NCBI RefSeq assembly: GCF_025628965.1
Contig: NZ_JAOTEN010000001.1
Span: 124,001 to 188,000, forward strand
Direction: 5' to 3'
Source of the DNA: Chryseobacterium gilvum
GTDB lineage: Bacteria; Bacteroidota; Bacteroidia; Flavobacteriales; Weeksellaceae
Length of the DNA stretch: 64,000 nt
This document shows, piece by piece, positions 62,801 through 64,000 of the stretch. The number at the start of each line of letters is the position of its first letter. The first letter of the stretch is position 1. The notes below the pieces were generated by a model. That model made no database searches. It was not told where the DNA came from and was given only the letters and a program-made list of their open reading frames with translations. A program made the position numbers and the translations under genes.

Positions 62801-64000
62801 ACGGTTGATGATATTATGATGAATGGAAATGATATGGGCGACCTTACCGTTTCTGCCGTCAACGGATATTCGCTCAATGTGTATGATGTGGATGTCAAAG
62901 TAACTTCAGCAGGCGTAATTGGTAATAATAATCTTCATTTAACAGGTACTGTCAACAATAATACGTCTTCACCTACGATTGATCTGATTACCGAATTAAG
63001 GGATTTTGATCTCGCTTTTACACAACAATTTGTACAGACGATTTTCGGAAACCTGAGAGGAAAAGCAACCGGTGATCTCAAGATCAACGGAACCCTGAAG
63101 AATCTTGATTACAGCGGAGATATTGCACTGAAAGAATTTGGTTTAAAGCTTCTGTTTACGGGGGTTGATTATTCTTTTGATGATACGGTAATCCCTTTAA
63201 CTAAAGGTTTGGCGATCCTGAACAATATCGGAGTTCATGACGGACGAACCAATTCTAAAGGAACCATTTCCGGGGCGATCCAGTTTGAAACGTTATCTTC
63301 AATGGGTGTCAACCTCGTGATGAGAGCAGATAATTTACTGATGTTGAGCACCACCCAGAAAGATTACGATTTATTTTGGGGGAGAGTATATGGACAGGGC
63401 GATTTATACGTCGACGGGCCGGTTTCTGCGCTGAATTTGTCAACCCCAAATATGAAAGCATTGAATGGGAGTACATTCACCTTTAACTCAAGCTCTACTT
63501 CAAATGTGGAAGAATTTAAAATGCTGAGGTTTTTAAAAGAAGGGAAAAACGGTCTTGTTACCTTAGAAGAGAAAAAGAAATCCGGAGCCAATATGAATAT
63601 TGATTTCAGCCTGGATGTCGATAAAGGAACTACCGTAAATGTTTTGGTAGGAGATGATGTGGGAAATATTACAGTGAAAGGAATTGCGGATGACCTCAGA
63701 TTCCAGATGAGCAGACAGGGAAATATTGCGATGAATGGCACTTATATGGTAGAAAGTGGAACTTTTGTGTCTAAAGCCATTTTGAATAAAACCTTCCAGA
63801 TTCAGAAAGAGAGCAGTATCCGCTGGGATGGTAATGCCATGAAACCTGCTTTGGATATTACCGCCAATTATGTAAGAATGGTTTCTAATGCAGGAGAATA
63901 CCTCAATATGGGGCAGCTTCAGCCGATCAGTATTTTACTACAGGCCAATATTACCAATACCTTAAACGATCCCGATATTGCGTTAAATGTGACTGCTTTG
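59849..64000 (+). CDS. TamB-like translocation and assembly protein, C-terminus beyond window
   Basis: An open frame from ATG 59849 to the window edge, 1384 codons. Bacteroidota TamB-like proteins span from the inner to the outer membrane and help assemble outer-membrane proteins or carry lipid. The N-terminus has about 65 residues with repeats like GDQVQKTVGNVQETVKEA, then one transmembrane helix (about 71-94, LLLVLFWTVLSIVILVFI), then a very long series of beta-rich repeats with AsmA/DUF748-like strands. The family's conserved C-terminal TamB domain would lie past the window edge, although segments like NGTYMVESGTFVSKAILNKT already show the closing pattern. Several shorter minus-strand frames inside it are not genes. 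Confidence 0.88.
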   Translation, partial: MAKLENNNENEHKKSVAENLGDQVQKTVGNVQETVKEASALASDAIKHPIDTAQEFGKQAAKDVTSYSWWARLLLVLFWTVLSIVILVFIAINLPVTKRWAADQALQIVNRDFKAEMTTESVEVDFFGDVTIKGLRIKDYKGLEFIKAREFIANSDWFSLATNVGKNNSLSFNALTLKNADIKVITYKGDSISNFIRFTKLFDSGKKKDPSKPPFQLNSRLDIIDSKVSIVNQNSPGEPGKWLTATNVNLRAPKVKVNGINISAQINNFTFTTKRWGKSHFVETFSTELSMTQDFLFLRDLTLNTDHSLLQGDIKFNLNKGSWADFADKVRWDMNLIQGSQLSGYDISYFVTRWDNFIPFNVSGKMDGPLNKFTLDNFLIRNPSVNIAAKKMMVTNLLKGNFLIETNNLSADFTYKDLKAMMPSFIATKMKTFADDFGKLKYNGTAKVNPKQVYIASGNLMTGIGQAKISNFSLTDYSSPLPKYAGYAEVKDLNTFVITKNKAVGLISGKFNLNGQSFDVKTMRLSTKSQISSIEIMNKEINNLYLDGLLDHRKYNGLITVNDEQAKATVKGLIDFSTSRISADVKADVRYLNMNYFADKPGNQIVSGQVNGKMSMTTLNDLNLDVEANNINFATATQRYLIPNAKVKTFIEGGNRVIDVIAPGAVDGKISGKYNLADLAGMVENGLGKILVGPPPRKLYRGQNFTMNFNVQQGLVSYFMPDLKIPQGASVNGEYDGNSNNLILNLDAAALKYVMTKKEEISDADIALAKANPEYKVNERENITRDSALVDSVMVRINTANLDQQLYAKVKRIEYNKNILKDFTLTGKNENNTLLRIATNFKHGSPEDELDDNLKTYAINFNQSTNPAGDYVFRFEPTEVSFNNVKWAIDTSPELDHYISYRKKTQDFEIKNLRIYSDQSSLLINESTFKSAKDFYVDAEVKDFAVEKLLEMQAGGNPMDIKGLANGSVKIKMDKSTLQPLIDLTVDDIMMNGNDMGDLTVSAVNGYSLNVYDVDVKVTSAGVIGNNNLHLTGTVNNNTSSPTIDLITELRDFDLAFTQQFVQTIFGNLRGKATGDLKINGTLKNLDYSGDIALKEFGLKLLFTGVDYSFDDTVIPLTKGLAILNNIGVHDGRTNSKGTISGAIQFETLSSMGVNLVMRADNLLMLSTTQKDYDLFWGRVYGQGDLYVDGPVSALNLSTPNMKALNGSTFTFNSSSTSNVEEFKMLRFLKEGKNGLVTLEEKKKSGANMNIDFSLDVDKGTTVNVLVGDDVGNITVKGIADDLRFQMSRQGNIAMNGTYMVESGTFVSKAILNKTFQIQKESSIRWDGNAMKPALDITANYVRMVSNAGEYLNMGQLQPISILLQANITNTLNDPDIALNVTAL

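Noticed and set aside
59973..63741. Several minus-strand frames of 60-125 codons inside the TamB-like gene
   Set aside because: They lie opposite a continuous long coding frame with good family patterns, lack ribosome binding sites and have no protein-like domains.

Overview
This is an AT-rich chromosomal segment from a member of the Bacteroidota, class Flavobacteriia, most likely Chryseobacterium or a close relative. Three things support this. It carries a gldKLMN (type IX secretion and gliding) operon and a secreted protein with a type IX (T9SS) C-terminal sorting domain. Many genes are preceded by the Bacteroidota -7 element TAnnTTTG. Lipoproteins, TamB, SpvB/Rhs and POT transporters are also of Bacteroidota type. 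The genus is inferred from overall familiarity; no search was run.

Layout. 1-136 is the tail of a GNAT acetyltransferase. 206-10355 is a minus-strand run: recG, a secreted thioredoxin, three POT-family oligopeptide transporters and a secreted S9B dipeptidyl peptidase, so peptides may be cut outside the cell and imported. 10471-17613 is housekeeping and small unknown genes, including a short alpha-glucan phosphorylase without the usual PLP lysine, mtaB, an Hsp15-like RNA-binding protein and shikimate kinase. 17729-18069 is a tRNA-Lys / tRNA-Leu / tRNA-Lys cluster. 18170-28286 holds panC, then a plus-strand series of a half-length starch-synthase-like protein, a DUF4270 lipoprotein, glmS and gldK-L-M-N. 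28410-30511 has an FAD oxidoreductase and two small envelope proteins. 30636-36363 is an RND tripartite efflux operon ending at a perfect 24-bp-arm palindrome.

36605-55090 is the accessory part and the most interesting region. After an unknown gene and a 760-bp non-coding stretch comes a T9SS-sorted surface protein (38062-39924). Twenty bases later comes a 3492-residue SpvB/FG-GAP/RHS protein with a variable C-terminal toxin-like tip and a probable immunity gene. Downstream, the last 251 bp of the RHS core is repeated with its own start codon and a different toxin tip. Next are two tandem putative immunity paralogues, the second frameshifted, then several unrelated small AT-rich genes and a third, decayed copy of the RHS junction. 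This looks like an Rhs tip-replacement locus with displaced tips and an immunity reservoir, possibly linked to T9SS export.

55169-64000 returns to core genes: tRNA-Ser, asparaginase, a TrmH-type methyltransferase, rsmE and tsaD. A very large TamB-like gene starts 4 bp from the tsaD start codon and runs off the window.
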